A stretch of DNA of 64,000 bases from Lingula anatina. Its lineage: Eukaryota; Brachiopoda; Lingulata; Lingulida; Lingulidae. This document shows positions 52,643 to 64,000 of this stretch, one piece after another; position 1 is the first letter of the stretch, and every line of letters begins with the position of its first letter. The translations under genes were made by a program, and so were the position numbers. Below the pieces are notes generated by a model that was not told the DNA's origin, did no database searches, and saw only the letters and a program-made list of their open reading frames with translations. The stretch is from the NCBI RefSeq assembly GCF_001039355.2, contig NW_019775896.1:44718-108717 (forward strand), read 5' to 3'.

Positions 52643-55478
52643 ATGCCGAAGCTGAAGTCAAGTAAATCCAAGATGAAAACTAGACCTGTGCCGTTCGTCG
52701 CAGGATTCAAGCCAGTGACAAAACCAAGACAGATGAAGGCTATAACTGGAGGTGGGGAGAAGTGGGAAGAAGTCATCTCTTTAAATTACCCACGCTGTTA
52801 TTCCACCTTATTGGTTTGAGTGCATGCTATGAAGAAGTATTACTTATATATTAAAGATCTGTTCTTGTGTCTTCCTATGTGAGAATTGAAACATGAAGAC
52901 ATATAGGAAATGGCCTGTCCAACGGGTCATATGTCATCTGGACTAGCAATGTTAACGTGAAAATACCTTGCAATGCATAGTAATAAATCAGATGTAAACG
53001 TAGACTATTGAAAATCAAATACTTAGTTTGAACCAGCAGAACTAGAATGAGGAGGACCTGCAGTTTTCTTTAAGTGCAGGTGCTCTGGACCTGCAGCATC
53101 TTCAAAGTTTCCCCATGTCTGAACATGCTGCCCTTTTAGATTAAATTCTAAAGACAAAATCGGGTTTTTTCATTTAGATAGCTTGGCACCAATACCCAGG
53201 CCACTCCAGCCAGGGGGTCATTTCCCTCCCCTCCCTGACCCCAGCAGTGACCTGGACTGGTTGGCCCAATTTAGAGAAGATGGACAGACATTCAAACAGT
53301 TTCTCAGGTTTGTGAAAACGTTATTTATGTTTGAATTCATTCTTCAACTGAACATATATTGTTTGTTATCTTACCATGAATACTGTATATTAAATATAAG
53401 TTTTTGTTTTACATGTGAAGAAGAATCTTTGATTTATGCAGTAATCTCTGCCTTGTATATGATACCTACTGTTGTTTGATAAATGTTTGTTAAGTGTCTC
53501 ATTTAATAATTGCACTGTTTTTTTTTTCAGTGTAGTTTCAGGTCAATGTAGTATGCTTTCTCTTTCAAACCTTTGTAGAAAATACAAAATGTTTCATCAA
53601 TTGAAACTTGATTGTATTTTCCTTGTATGGTAAAAACATCAAGTTGTACTTGCAACAATTAATTGCTGACACACTTCAATCTGATACACTAGTGTGTTGT
53701 TTTGTGTAAGTTGTTTTAATGATATTTTTGCAGGGAATGCCCCTGGCTGTCTTCAAGGAAAGTAAAATATATGAGGCAGAATTTTAATCCAGAGGGAGCC
53801 ACTATTCAAGAGAAGTATCCAGAGGGAACGATATACATCCAGCCACTTGGAGATTTTGATTCAGACTCAGGTCAGGCCGGTAGCCAGCAATTTCAAAAGG
53901 GGGGTTCTTTTTCTGAAAAAGTGGACCTTTTCCCATAAAAACTTCATGTACCTAGATCAAATTTTACCCAGGGTGGACCTTTTCCTGGCAAAAGGGGCAG
54001 TTCTTTCGAACCCCCCGAACCCCCCCTGGCTACGGGCCTGCAGGTACTTTGATAACAGGCATATAGCCAGGAATTTCAAAGAAGAGGCTTTTCTCAGGGG
54101 GGGGGGTGTGCAAGGCCCACTTTATTTTTATCTCCATCAAATCTTGTGGAACCTAATAATAGATATTTTCTGGGTAATAGCTAAACTTCATGTGAACACT
54201 GCCCAACTCAAACTTTCTTGTGAAGCGTCCAAGTCATATGGAGTCTACTGAATTTTCTTATATCATGTAGGGGTTGCTATGGAAGAGTTGGTGGAGTATA
54301 CACGCCTGTTCTTTTGTCTGCCTGTTGATGTCTTGCCTCCTGTCCATTTGAGATGTGAAAACAACAAGATGACCTGGATAGATGTGCCAAGCTCTGAGGA
54401 AAAAGGTATGTTGGTATGGCATGAATTGAGTGAAGGTGATCCTGGCATATCAGCTCTCTTTGTATAGCATTTGTGATAATTATTTTACTTGTTGAACCAA
54501 ATCTGTAGTCATTAGATTTTCTTGCAAAATTGCTTTGGTTCTGTGGCACACATACTGTAATGATTTTAATGATGTTTCTGTTCCCTGCAAGAGATATCCA
54601 CAGACTGTGAAATATGTGAAAATTTCAGAGTTCCTCAGGCTGAGTTAAATGTTACTGTACTATCCAATGGCTATTCATAAATGCAACTCAACTATACACA
54701 CGATCTAATGACTCTCTCAGGTGATTAACTGGTAAGCTTACTCACATGACTATGATGACAAGTACTCATCAGGCAGTAACAATACATTTCCTTCATGAAA
54801 TTCTCTTTTTAACCCTGATTGCAACATACAAATACCATTTTTAATCATTTCACAGCCCTATATACCTCAAGAAAAAGCAAGCGAGTCAAGAAACACCACC
54901 TTAATGCCAGATTTGATGCCAAGTCAGGCAGACGACAGTTGGCTGTAGACACCATTCTCCTTACCATGAAACAATACATTCCTGACAATGCGCTGTGCCT
55001 AATTGCCCTCACAATGGAGGATCTCTACGAAGCGCAAAGTGATCTATTTGTTGCTGGCATGGCAGCTGGAAACCATCGTGTGGCAATCTTCAGTTTCTTC
55101 CGCTACGAACCAGGGATTGTATTTTCAGAGGAAAATTGGTTTGAGATGAAGCAAACAAACAGTTCTACCCCTTATGAAAGGAAAAAGCTTCTCCTGCATA
55201 GAAGCTGTAAACTTCTTGTTCATGAGATCAGTCATCTTCTGGGCATCGACCATTGTATCTTTTTTGCATGTTGTATGAATGGATCGGGAAATCTAGCAGA
55301 AGATTTTCGCCAGCCCATGCAGCTGTGCCCTGTAGACTTACACAAACTCCAAGTGCTCTGTGGGTTTGATATCGTGAAAAGATACGAAGGATTGCAAGAG
55401 TTTTTTCGCAAGCATCAATTATGTGAGGAATTAAATTGGGTGAAAAAAAGACTAAATTTTTTATTATCAACATTTTAA
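52643..55478 (+). CDS. AMZ: Archaemetzincin zinc metallopeptidase
   Basis: Five coding exons: 52643-52751, 53178-53307, 53734-53870, 54271-54405, 54856-55478. They sum to 1134 nt, 377 residues plus stop, all in phase. A basic N-terminus (MPKLKSSKSKMKTRPVPF) leads to SDLDWLAQFREDGQTFKQFL and IYIQPLGDF, then the metallopeptidase domain with ALCLIALTMEDLYE and VAIFSFFRY. The zinc site HEISHLLGIDHC is near residue 293 and fits the family pattern HExxHxxGxxHC followed by Cys and Met (ACCMNGSGNL). The family also has a structural zinc held by four Cys, ending in CxxC; here that motif reads LCPVDLHKLQ, so its last Cys is Asp. A 5' UTR exon ending at 52278 is likely. Vertebrates have AMZ1 and AMZ2; I cannot say which this corresponds to. 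Confidence 0.93.
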
Positions 55479-56838
55479 GTTTAATTTAGTGCCTTTTTTT
55501 TTAAATATTTCAAAAGCAGTCTTAAATTATAGGAATGAAGTCAGATTTTAGTAAGAGGAAAAAAGCAAGTCATATGAGGCAGTAGATGAGGATTTTGCGT
55601 AGAAAGGACTCTGATAATGCCTGTGATGAAACTTATTTTTAAATACTTCTTACCCATTATGAAATATTTTAACATATATGCATCATTTGTCAGGGCATTA
55701 CTTGTAGAAACAAATATATTTTTCATGTTAATTTTTTTAAACGTGAAGATACACTTGGACTTCATACTATTTAAATCAGAACACCAACTTAAAACTCTGT
55801 TTATTATTATTTCAGGGTTTTGGTGACTGATATCAGGGAATTATATTGTAGGCTAGATGATATACGTCCATTCTGAGATACAACAGACCTGAAATATATC
55901 CTTAGCAACTTTTACATAAACAGATTTGTGCAATCACTTTGAACAAACTAGTTGTGGAACCACCCTCTTCAGAAAAAAATTTCAGTGCATTAACCATTAA
56001 GTGTAAAGCTTGAACATTGCTGTGTAACAACAAAATCTCTCTGTGATATGTTCCTTCTACTTTAATATTTTAAAATAAATTTTAAGATTTATTTTCTCTG
56101 CAACAATTTTACTGTCTTAGTCTTTTTTACTTTAGGATGAAAGAAGAAAAAGATGAAACGAAAAATTGTTAATGTATTTATTGAATGATCTTTTCATCTT
56201 TTACACAAAAATGACACAAAAATGAAACAAAAATGACAAAAAAACTTTACAAACACTTTATATCGTTAAAATTTTTTTTTTGGTTCAGTGTAAAAACCTG
56301 AGAAATCACATCAATCTGTAACCTACTACAAAAAAAGAGTAGATGTGTTACACGTTTCTGAAGACACACATTCACAACAGAAAAAACAAAATCTTAATGG
56401 CAACACACTAAACTGTTTAATTTTGCAACAGTGTTTTTTTTTTAAGTAAACAGCTTACTAAAACAATCGTTGTTACTTGTAATTAAACAACCTGTTTTAA
56501 TGCATTCCTCCATAAGTAGCTTTTGAGCACCTTATACTTCATAACTCAATCACAACAGTTTTGATTAATAACTCTATCAAATACATTTCTTTAGAATGTG
56601 GAATAATAAATAACTGCATGAAGGAAAATTAGCTATAAAATCGTTCTTCTGCAGATCAGAATAAAAATTATAGATTCTGTCCATTTAATCAAAATTCCCA
56701 GTAATTGATGTACGCAGGGACCAAGAATCTAATTCACACCATTCACTTTCCCTTTTAAGAACCACAGTTAATTCCAGCAGGACAAATTCTTTATCACTCT
56801 TTGGAATGACAAACAAACACAGAGATGACTGTATTTCT
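55479..56838. other. Convergent 3' untranslated regions of AMZ and ABHD6
   Basis: No coding sequence is recognised. A plus-strand AATAAA at 56074-56079 may end AMZ transcripts. A minus-strand AATAAA (TTTATT at 56177-56182) may end ABHD6 transcripts. The two signals are only about 100 bp apart. Confidence 0.5.
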
Positions 56839-59800
56839 TTACTGAGCTTTACTTTTCCTATTGGTCTTAATATACTCTCCACGGAACTGTAGCAGAAGCT
56901 TGACCACCATGCCTGGACGATCCATGTTGGTGGAGTGACCACACCTCTCAATAACATCTGCCTTCTGACAGTTTGGTAGTGCCTTCTTTAGGACATCGAA
57001 GCCAGAGACATGGACAAGCTGAAAATAATATACCCAACTGAAGAACTTTAAATGTGTATTTAAGCAATTTGAAATTATGTTTTCCTCAGACAGTTACATT
57101 TATGTGCACTAAAAAAATCCTGACCAGTTGTGATTTTTTGCTGTCGAAATGGAATATCAACACTATATGTAACTTGGTGGTTTAAATGTATAATGACATC
57201 CAGCTATTGGCAATGAAGGTGCCGACTGCAGATAATATATATTACCTTTTATAAATGTACAATCTGTTACAACTTTTTACATAACTTTATCTTATTAGCT
57301 TCCTGTTACAAAAATGTTCATGCATACTTTACATCATTATATCATGTTACCAGAAGCTTTTGAATGCTTTTCCTTTAGTTTTCTGCATATAGTATATATC
57401 ATACATACCATACATTAAATAAACTATTACATATTCTTTACCTCATCATGTTCCCCCCAAATTATTTGTGATGGTACAGTAATTTTCTCTGCATGCTGAA
57501 TGAGTTGCTCCCCTTCTTCATCTGTAGCTAGGGTAGTGTACACTGAAAAAGAAACATGAAAATGAGAAATATGCAGCAAAGTTTGCAAATATACAGCTTA
57601 GCCTAGTAAGTGTAATACTAAAATAAGCAATATGAATTAAAGCTTCTTTGATATCATTTATTCACTAAACTTCAGTAGTTAATTAATTTATCATAATATA
57701 ATCTCTTAGCCTACTTACACTCATGAAAAAAGTCATTATATGGTTCTCTTGTTTTAATAACTGCCTTCAGGATCTAGAGAAAAAAATACAGCACAAGGCA
57801 TGTTATAAAGAGGATAGAAGCCAGTTTAGACAAGGACAACTCAAGATTTAAAATCAAGTCAACTTGCATCCTCAGACAACCATGTTATCTGATGGTATGT
57901 GTGGCTTTTCTCTTGAGCAGTGATTAAGATCACAAAGACATTCCACTCCACCCCAGACTATTGAAAACAGAAATGCTGTGTAATCAAATAAGACATTAAA
58001 TGGTGAGAGTTGGACTGATTTTCATTCTAAAGCAGCCCTTGTCGGACTGCTCCTTTAAAATGAGTTTTTCGGATATTTATGTTGCTTTTAATTTTAAATA
58101 AACTCTATTATTTGTTCCACACAAAAAGTATATTGACAGATACTTACAGCTTAACAAGCTCGAGTCAATTTTACTTATGGTTTATTTATTTATAAAATTT
58201 CACCTGTTTAGGGAACCGTCTTTTGTTATACAAAGTGGAATCTATCATGTACTGAACTTCTTCTGGTTCTTTAGGAATGAGACGACAGTGTCCTGAGCGT
58301 AACTCATGAATGAATTCTGTTTCTACAGGCGTCTTCACTGAAGGAAATTAAGAAAAAAATGCACAAAATGCCTTAAAATATAACATTTGCATTATTCTAA
58401 AGTCAATATACACATTGAATATATACATAACAATCTTCACCAAAATATGAAAAATATGGAAATACTAAAAGTTAGGGGAAAAAACAATCTGATCAAATTG
58501 CACTGAATAACCATGCATATTTTTTAGAGTGGAGGTATCTTACAGAAAATTAATATCTATGCCGTTGCCTAAATCAAAGTAAAAGACATCATTCATTTTT
58601 AAATCACTTACTTGCAGGACATATAAGGGTCACTTTATCTACTTCATGACCATAATGTGCAGCATATAACCCTGCCATGGCCCCTCCCATGCTTTGGCCT
58701 ATCACATGGTATGGGGCACTATTGAGGCCTATAAGTTCTACAAACTGTAATGATAATTGCAAATATTCATGATTATGGTCTTCTTGAACAACTGGTAAAC
58801 TTGTCATACAGTCATAAACTGAATAATAAACTTAAAGAAAGAAAGAAAATAAAAGAAGTGAGAGGCAATCTAGGGAAGACATGCTTGTGAAGAAAAAGGC
58901 AAAATTTTCCACAAAATTCCAGCATCCCTACCTGATGTAATGTTTTAATTTGTCCTAGAAATGATATATCTTCTCCTGGGACTTGTGTGGTATGCCCGTG
59001 CCCAGCCAAGTCCACTGCTACAATGTGCAGGTTCTTGGGAAGCAGCTGAAAAAAAAAAAAAGAATTATTTTCTTAAAATATAATACAGTCATTCCTTCAC
59101 TGAACATGATTGATACTATCTGCCCAACTGTATTTTCTTATTGACAAATCTATATTTTCTAATAAAGACATCTTAAGTATATATTTTCAAATCTTGTAAG
59201 AGAGTTTGGCTGGTGTCAACGAAGTATTTATTTGTAAGGAATAAAATATTATAATCTATCCATTGATAATATAAATTATTGGTAAAAAGTGAGGAGTTTG
59301 AAATTTGTTTGCAATTTTACTTTATATCTTTTTTTGGGGGGGTCATCAATGCAGTATACCTAAAAACACAATAAAATTCCATCTATCCTATAATTAATTA
59401 CATTAGGTTCAAAACTGACAGTTTTTGCTCACATATCTTAAATCCATTTACTGGTGCAAGTGTAGAGTATATATATTCTCTAACAAAATACTATGGACAC
59501 ATTCAAGCAGATATGTAAACAGATCAACAAAAATGCTTTGCTTACCTTCACCAATGGTACCCACATGTCCTTGCTGGCAGTGAAGCCATGTATAAACAAT
59601 ATAGAGCTCCTGTCTGGGGTCCTGGTTCCCCTCTCCGCATAACAATAGGTGCGCTCTTCATTTTTTACATACCTAACACATAGTCCACTAGAGTAGAGCT
59701 GGTATCTGAAATTTCACAAATTTATATATAGATATGTGTGTGCATGTGCATAAGCGTGCATGTGTGTGTGTGTGTGTGTGGAGGAAATATTAAAATATTT

Positions 59801-60005
59801 AGCTGCCTCTGTTTCAACAACAACAAAATATGTATATATACTGTACAAAAACAATTTTGTGATATTATCCCCAGATTCATTTGATCACTCACCTCATATA
59901 CCACTCAAACAACAAAGTGGGATGAGTGTAATATAACAGCACTAAAACTACTGTGAGAATCACAACTGATGCTGCTGAATAAAACAGGAGAGTTGGAAGG
60001 ACCAT
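56839..60005 (-). CDS. ABHD6: Monoacylglycerol lipase ABHD6
   Basis: Eight coding exons: 60005-59893, 59705-59546, 59045-58932, 58744-58612, 58337-58204, 57773-57719, 57542-57442, 57018-56839. They total 990 nt, 329 residues plus stop, against 337 in human as I recall it. An N-terminal membrane anchor (LLFYSAASVVILTVVLVLLY) is followed by an alpha/beta-hydrolase fold. Catalytic residues: HGF oxyanion loop (SILFIHGFTASKDMW), nucleophile Ser147 in GQSMGG, Asp269 in IIWGEHDE, His298 in RCGHSTNMDRP. ABHD6 hydrolyses monoacylglycerols such as 2-arachidonoylglycerol at membranes. The ATG lies five bases after an AG acceptor, so a 5' UTR exon lies upstream. It is convergent with AMZ. Confidence 0.95.
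59757..59781 (+). repeat. (TG)n microsatellite in ABHD6 intron 1
   Basis: About ten TG units, preceded by a looser TG/CA-rich stretch from 59736. Similar TG runs occur at 47409-47429 and 52337-52369 in the duplicated blocks. Confidence 0.85.
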
Positions 60006-61781
60006 AATTCTGGAAATAAAATAAAAATAATACAGTTAATACCAGTAATTAAACCTGATGATGCACAGCAGGTTGATATCAAAATGAAACAGACCAATAT
60101 TGAAGGGTTAAAGTTCTTTTGTCAAACCAGCTCCTGTCTGCTAGTGCTGTACTCTGGACCTTTTAATGCATTGTGTCCTTAAGACCAATGTGAGTTGGTC
60201 AATGATCTCACCCTGGGCAATGGTCAATGTCCTGTTTTACCAAGTGCTGTTTTCTAAGTTAGATTTTTTCCATTCAGGAAAATCGACTTTTTAAAGTCAT
60301 TTGTTCATTTTCTACTGTTCATATTAGGCTTCAATCAAATAATCTACCTAATTACTAACTAGTGCAGTACAACGTACAACAGTACATTACCATAACCAAT
60401 TAACAGTTCCAGTACGTGCTTGACAAAGGCGCGTACTGCGAGGTTTTTAATACACTTAGACACTCCAAATTAAGGATTTTCGAGTCCAATGTCAATGATT
60501 AATTCTACATTCGATCGATCTCACCTATTTTTTCGAGGCAGGCACAAAAACCCGTTTCGTGATGATAGTAGCAACTTCTCAGTGGGTGCAGTAATTGTTT
60601 TCAAGCCTCCTTCACTGAAAATCTAGCATCCGCATTCAGTCCAAGACAGTCCCTTTTTTATATGCAAAAAGATGACGATCCGGATAAAAGCATTATTAAG
60701 AATACCTCATCAGATTTCCCAACGTTTTTTTTCCATCAGAATTTATCCCCATTTGTGTGGCGTGAAGAAGGATTAAACCCTCCTTCAGTTAACTTGAAAA
60801 TTTAAAGCCAAATTAAATTTTCCTTGAAAAAAATGCAACTCCTTCTACTCAACGTGCCATAAAATTTCTTGTTCTACTCAACAATATAATTATTTGCCCC
60901 TTTTCTGCACTTGGATCCATGTTTTATATAATTTCTAACAAAATAATCTACTTCTGCATGACTGGTCAGTCAATTAGATCGACGTGATTTCCTTTATATT
61001 TTAGATCGGCATATTGACGTCAGGTGTTTTTATTTGAGTGGTTTTATCATTTTTAATGTTTAGATTGGGAAAGATACATGTAGATCTAATTAGACTTTGG
61101 GGCATTTTCAAAACATTGGGCGAAGGGTAGGCCAGTAAGAATGAGTGAATATTTTATATAACTCTTTATACGTGGAGGTTCTTCTCCTCATATTCACGAG
61201 AACGTGCCTAGCTGAGAACATGACAGCTGCATTGGCCATATCAATTCATGTGATACACCCTCGGTGACCGAAATTATTGGTATATAATGATAACATGGCA
61301 CTGTCTTTCGCAGCTAATAGACATAGACAATGCGCAGTAGACTTTGAAAAAGGCCCCATACAAAAAATGTTAATAATAACATTTTCCTGGAAATTTTAAC
61401 AATGTCCTCTGTATCATCATGGTGTACCCATATAAAACCGATCTGTAATCTAAGTCGACTTCTTCATTTCTAACTTTTACAGCCACATTTATCGTTTTTA
61501 AAATGCAAACACTTTCTATAGGCAGCATTGTATTTTATTGAAAAAATATAAGAATTGAATAAAAATTGTTTTACATACACCCATGTTTTGATTTTTTTTT
61601 CTTAATGATAATTTTAAAAATAGTAATCTATGATGAATAAGAAAATACACGTACGTTTAGGCCTTTTGGCTTTCACACAGTCCAGTAACCCTGAGTTTCT
61701 GAAGTCAGTGGAAATTGCCTCCATAATGCATGCTAAAAATGAGCTATTCCCAGTGAATTGTGAGACACGGGGTGCGTCTAA
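60006..61781. other. Upstream of ABHD6: no gene recognised
   Basis: Presumably holds the ABHD6 promoter and 5' UTR exon, but no decisive core promoter element was identified. Sequence is A/T-rich without coding signal. Confidence 0.4.
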
Positions 61782-61994
61782 GGGTCCATTCCCAATGGAA
61801 CTATAGGTCTACGTAGATCGATCCAACTTCACGGGGACCCTCGCTGAACGCAATCAGATAAAGAGATTCACGTGCCTCCTACTGGCGTTGAGTAAAGTAA
61901 AGCTGATGATTATACAAGTACGCTGGCAGAAAGAGTTAGAGTCCCCGCGGAGTTAGATCGATGTACGTAGACCGATAGTTTCAGTGGGAATGAG
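61782..61994. mobile_element. MITE of the CATTCCCA family, copy 3 (divergent)
   Basis: Left end GGGTCCATTCCCAATGGAAC and the reverse complement of the right end (CTCATTCCCACTGAAAC) pair over about 60 bp through GGTCTACGTA, ATCGATC and CGGGGAC. Its middle differs from the copies at 11.5 and 38.6 kb, so it is a separate subfamily. It lies upstream of ABHD6 in otherwise gene-free sequence. Confidence 0.75.
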
Positions 61995-64000
61995 CTCTTG
62001 TGGACACTGGGATTCAAAACAACTGTTAAAAGCTCAACACGCAGGACATGCACTATTCCAGTCACGTGGCTGGTCCCGTAGAACAGTTTATTCACTTTAC
62101 ACGTAATACGTCTTTCAGGTAAGATGTCAACGTATAAATTTATTCATTATATTACAAACCTTAGATGACTCTGAAAACAAGTAATGTAGGCGATGCGATG
62201 ACCGTCTATCATTTCGATGAGTCGACTTTTGGCTTTTGTTAAAATTTCAAATTAAACATTCGATGATAAAGTGTAATTGTGATGAACGTCAGATAATAAG
62301 TGGTTAATTTGAGGGCCAATTTTGTAAGTGGCTTTGATGTAATTCGTCGGTCAGTCTTTTTGAAGTTATGATGAAATAATGATGAGATATCAAATGGGGA
62401 CTTCCCCTTAACTTTCCTGTCCCTTGTTAACTGGTGCAATTTGTATTTGCATGAACCTTGGACAAATGAAACGGCCCATTCCATTTGTCCAAATGTGAAC
62501 CAAGATTTCTGCTGGTCCAACCACGAACTTTCTCTTTTCAGCAGAGGGGGCTGAATGCGCCCTTTAATAAAATAATAATAATTTTATAGAGCACAGGAAT
62601 GTTTTACATTTAATGCCTCCGTAACTACTAGTAGTAAAAATACAATGTTATACCACATACATTAAAGATGGTACAGGTAAGTGGATAGGACTCCTTATAT
62701 TAGCCGCTTATCACACGTGTTTTAAAATCACCTTATTTACAAAATTTGCTATAGCAGTCTTGTCCTTTCTCTCTTTTAATCGCCAAATCAGTTTTGTAAT
62801 TTAGGAGGTCCCATGATTTCCCTTATATGCAATAGGATATTAGCTCTGTGATTATGATAAAGGGCCACTTACACGTAAACATCCTGGGATCTAGCTAATT
62901 ACTATAAAGTGGGTTCCGGGATTTTTCAAAGGGCAGGAAAAGGGGGAGGGGACAAGGATGATATGTTTTTGCCGTGTTCGCCCGCCAAGATAAAATACAT
63001 CTGACATAAGTCCCACATACATTTACTATACGACACAAGATATGGAAAATACTGTACCATTGTTTTGTCGCGTTTCGCCTGATATGATCATACTTTTAAA
63101 TGCATAAAGTATCCTTATAATATGAATATGCTTCATCTAGAACAATGTTATTTACTTATAATGGTTGACTTTACGAGTCCACATAATTACTATGTGCCCA
63201 CTGAAGTTGTCGAATTTGAACGGATGTGAGATTGATTCCTTTCCTGGACAATTGTTTCAATGATAAATCCAATTTACTCTTATTACCTGGATTGTTTACC
63301 AAGAAACCCTATATATACCGACCGCTGTTTGAAATTCTGGGTACTTCAACCAAGAGCCAGAGGCTTTTATAAGACTAGTACTAGAGATACCAAGGCTGGA
63401 AAACGCGTGAATTTGACACAGAATATAAACGATACTTAGAAAGTCTAGAAACCAAGGTAACTTGATATTTTTTTCATAAATTTGCATTTAGTTTTCTAGA
63501 ATCTACCGACTGAAACGATATTGGAACTAAGGAAACTTGGCTTTGCTAGTATTTTGTAAATACAGTTAGCCTAGGAACGAAGGTTGCTTAAATCCTCAAG
63601 TATTGACAGTATTATATATAGATGTTCAGTATATGACAGTATGCTCTTAGTCACCCCGCTGATTAGGAACATCTCAAAATACTGGACAGTTTGGTCCAGA
63701 TAAGTAAGGTTTTTTAGGTTCAGATAAGTAAGTTTTATACACATCTTTACATGTTGCCAATTTTTTCCCAGTGTGTAAAAGTGAGCCTTACTCGAAGGCG
63801 AGATGATATTCTCTCGAATATTGATAGCTTTATATTTTAATAATAATTCTCTCGAAAAATACCTACATTGGTATTGTATGCATGTGGGCATTTTGGTACG
63901 TAAACAAATTATATTTTTAGTAAAATTCCCATATGCCCTTTGATCAATGCAAAACGTCAGCTATTTGGTTGCAGTTTTAAAATGAATAATTATGTATATC
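61995..64000. other. Gene-free right end
   Basis: No exon, RNA gene or clear repeat recognised. Open frames here (for example 62239-62520 minus and 63571-63891 minus) lack family motifs and splice context. Confidence 0.5.

Larger units (their letters stand above)
47996..52863. repeat. 4.9 kb duplicated block, copy B
   Basis: Partner of 43301-47914. It is about 254 bp longer, almost wholly because of the 257 bp MITE at 50584. The downstream AMZ exons follow this copy, while the PFKFB exons precede copy A, so one functional locus is expected after collapsing the two. Confidence 0.85.

Noticed and set aside
54263-54549. Minus-strand open frames over 54.3-54.5 kb
   Set aside because: They are shadows of AMZ exon 4 on the opposite strand.
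62239-62520. 93-codon minus-strand open frame near the right end
   Set aside because: No motif, no splice context and no sign of conservation visible; likely chance.

Overview
This is an animal nuclear genome window: multi-exon genes with GT/AG introns, dense repeats, and four single-n assembly gaps (23028, 28830, 36549, 47994). The organism is most likely a cephalochordate (amphioxus, Branchiostoma) or another highly heterozygous marine invertebrate. The main pointer to amphioxus is that several SMC4 introns are built from minisatellites that copy the exon-intron junction itself, a pattern I recall being described in amphioxus genes. The species call is an inference, not proven.

Layout. 1.5-25.8 kb (minus): twelve phase-consistent exons of SMC4, the condensin ATPase, running from the Walker A exon to the exon after the hinge. 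Its 5' exon(s) and its C-terminal part are not present. Its introns hold MITEs, foldbacks, tandem-repeat elements and, at 20.25-24.75 kb, a DIRS-type tyrosine-recombinase retrotransposon (Gag-like ORF, RT-RNase H, tyrosine recombinase, inverted terminal repeats). The DIRS copy has a candidate -1 frameshift heptamer between ORF1 and pol, plus one frameshift and an interrupted RNase H. 28.1-33.2 kb: fragments of two hAT-like transposons and the 3' end of an unclassified LTR element. 33.3-37.2 kb: a decayed DNA transposon with TIRs and TTAA target duplications (Kolobok-like). 37.2-44.2 kb (minus): the first five coding exons of PFKFB (6-phosphofructo-2-kinase/fructose-2,6-bisphosphatase); the rest is missing, and the TTAA transposon sits about 25 bp beyond the last visible exon. 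43.3-47.9 and 48.0-52.9 kb: a 4.6-4.9 kb near-identical direct duplication joined at a gap, best read as two haplotypes placed in tandem. It carries the first coding exon of PFKFB, a CRE-rich bidirectional promoter region and the first coding exon of an archaemetzincin. 52.6-55.5 kb (plus): archaemetzincin (AMZ), complete at 377 codons when its five coding exons are joined. 56.8-60.0 kb (minus): ABHD6, complete at 329 residues in eight exons. 60-64 kb: no gene recognised, one MITE.

The host genes belong to unrelated pathways: chromosome condensation, control of glycolysis, a zinc metallopeptidase, and monoacylglycerol hydrolysis. PFKFB and AMZ are head-to-head and probably share a promoter; AMZ and ABHD6 are tail-to-tail. 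The most unusual content is structural: splice-junction minisatellites (one with its decoy acceptors uniformly inactivated), the DIRS element with a retroviral-type slippery site, and a MITE seen as filled and empty sites in the two haplotype copies. I found no operon-like or defence-like system.
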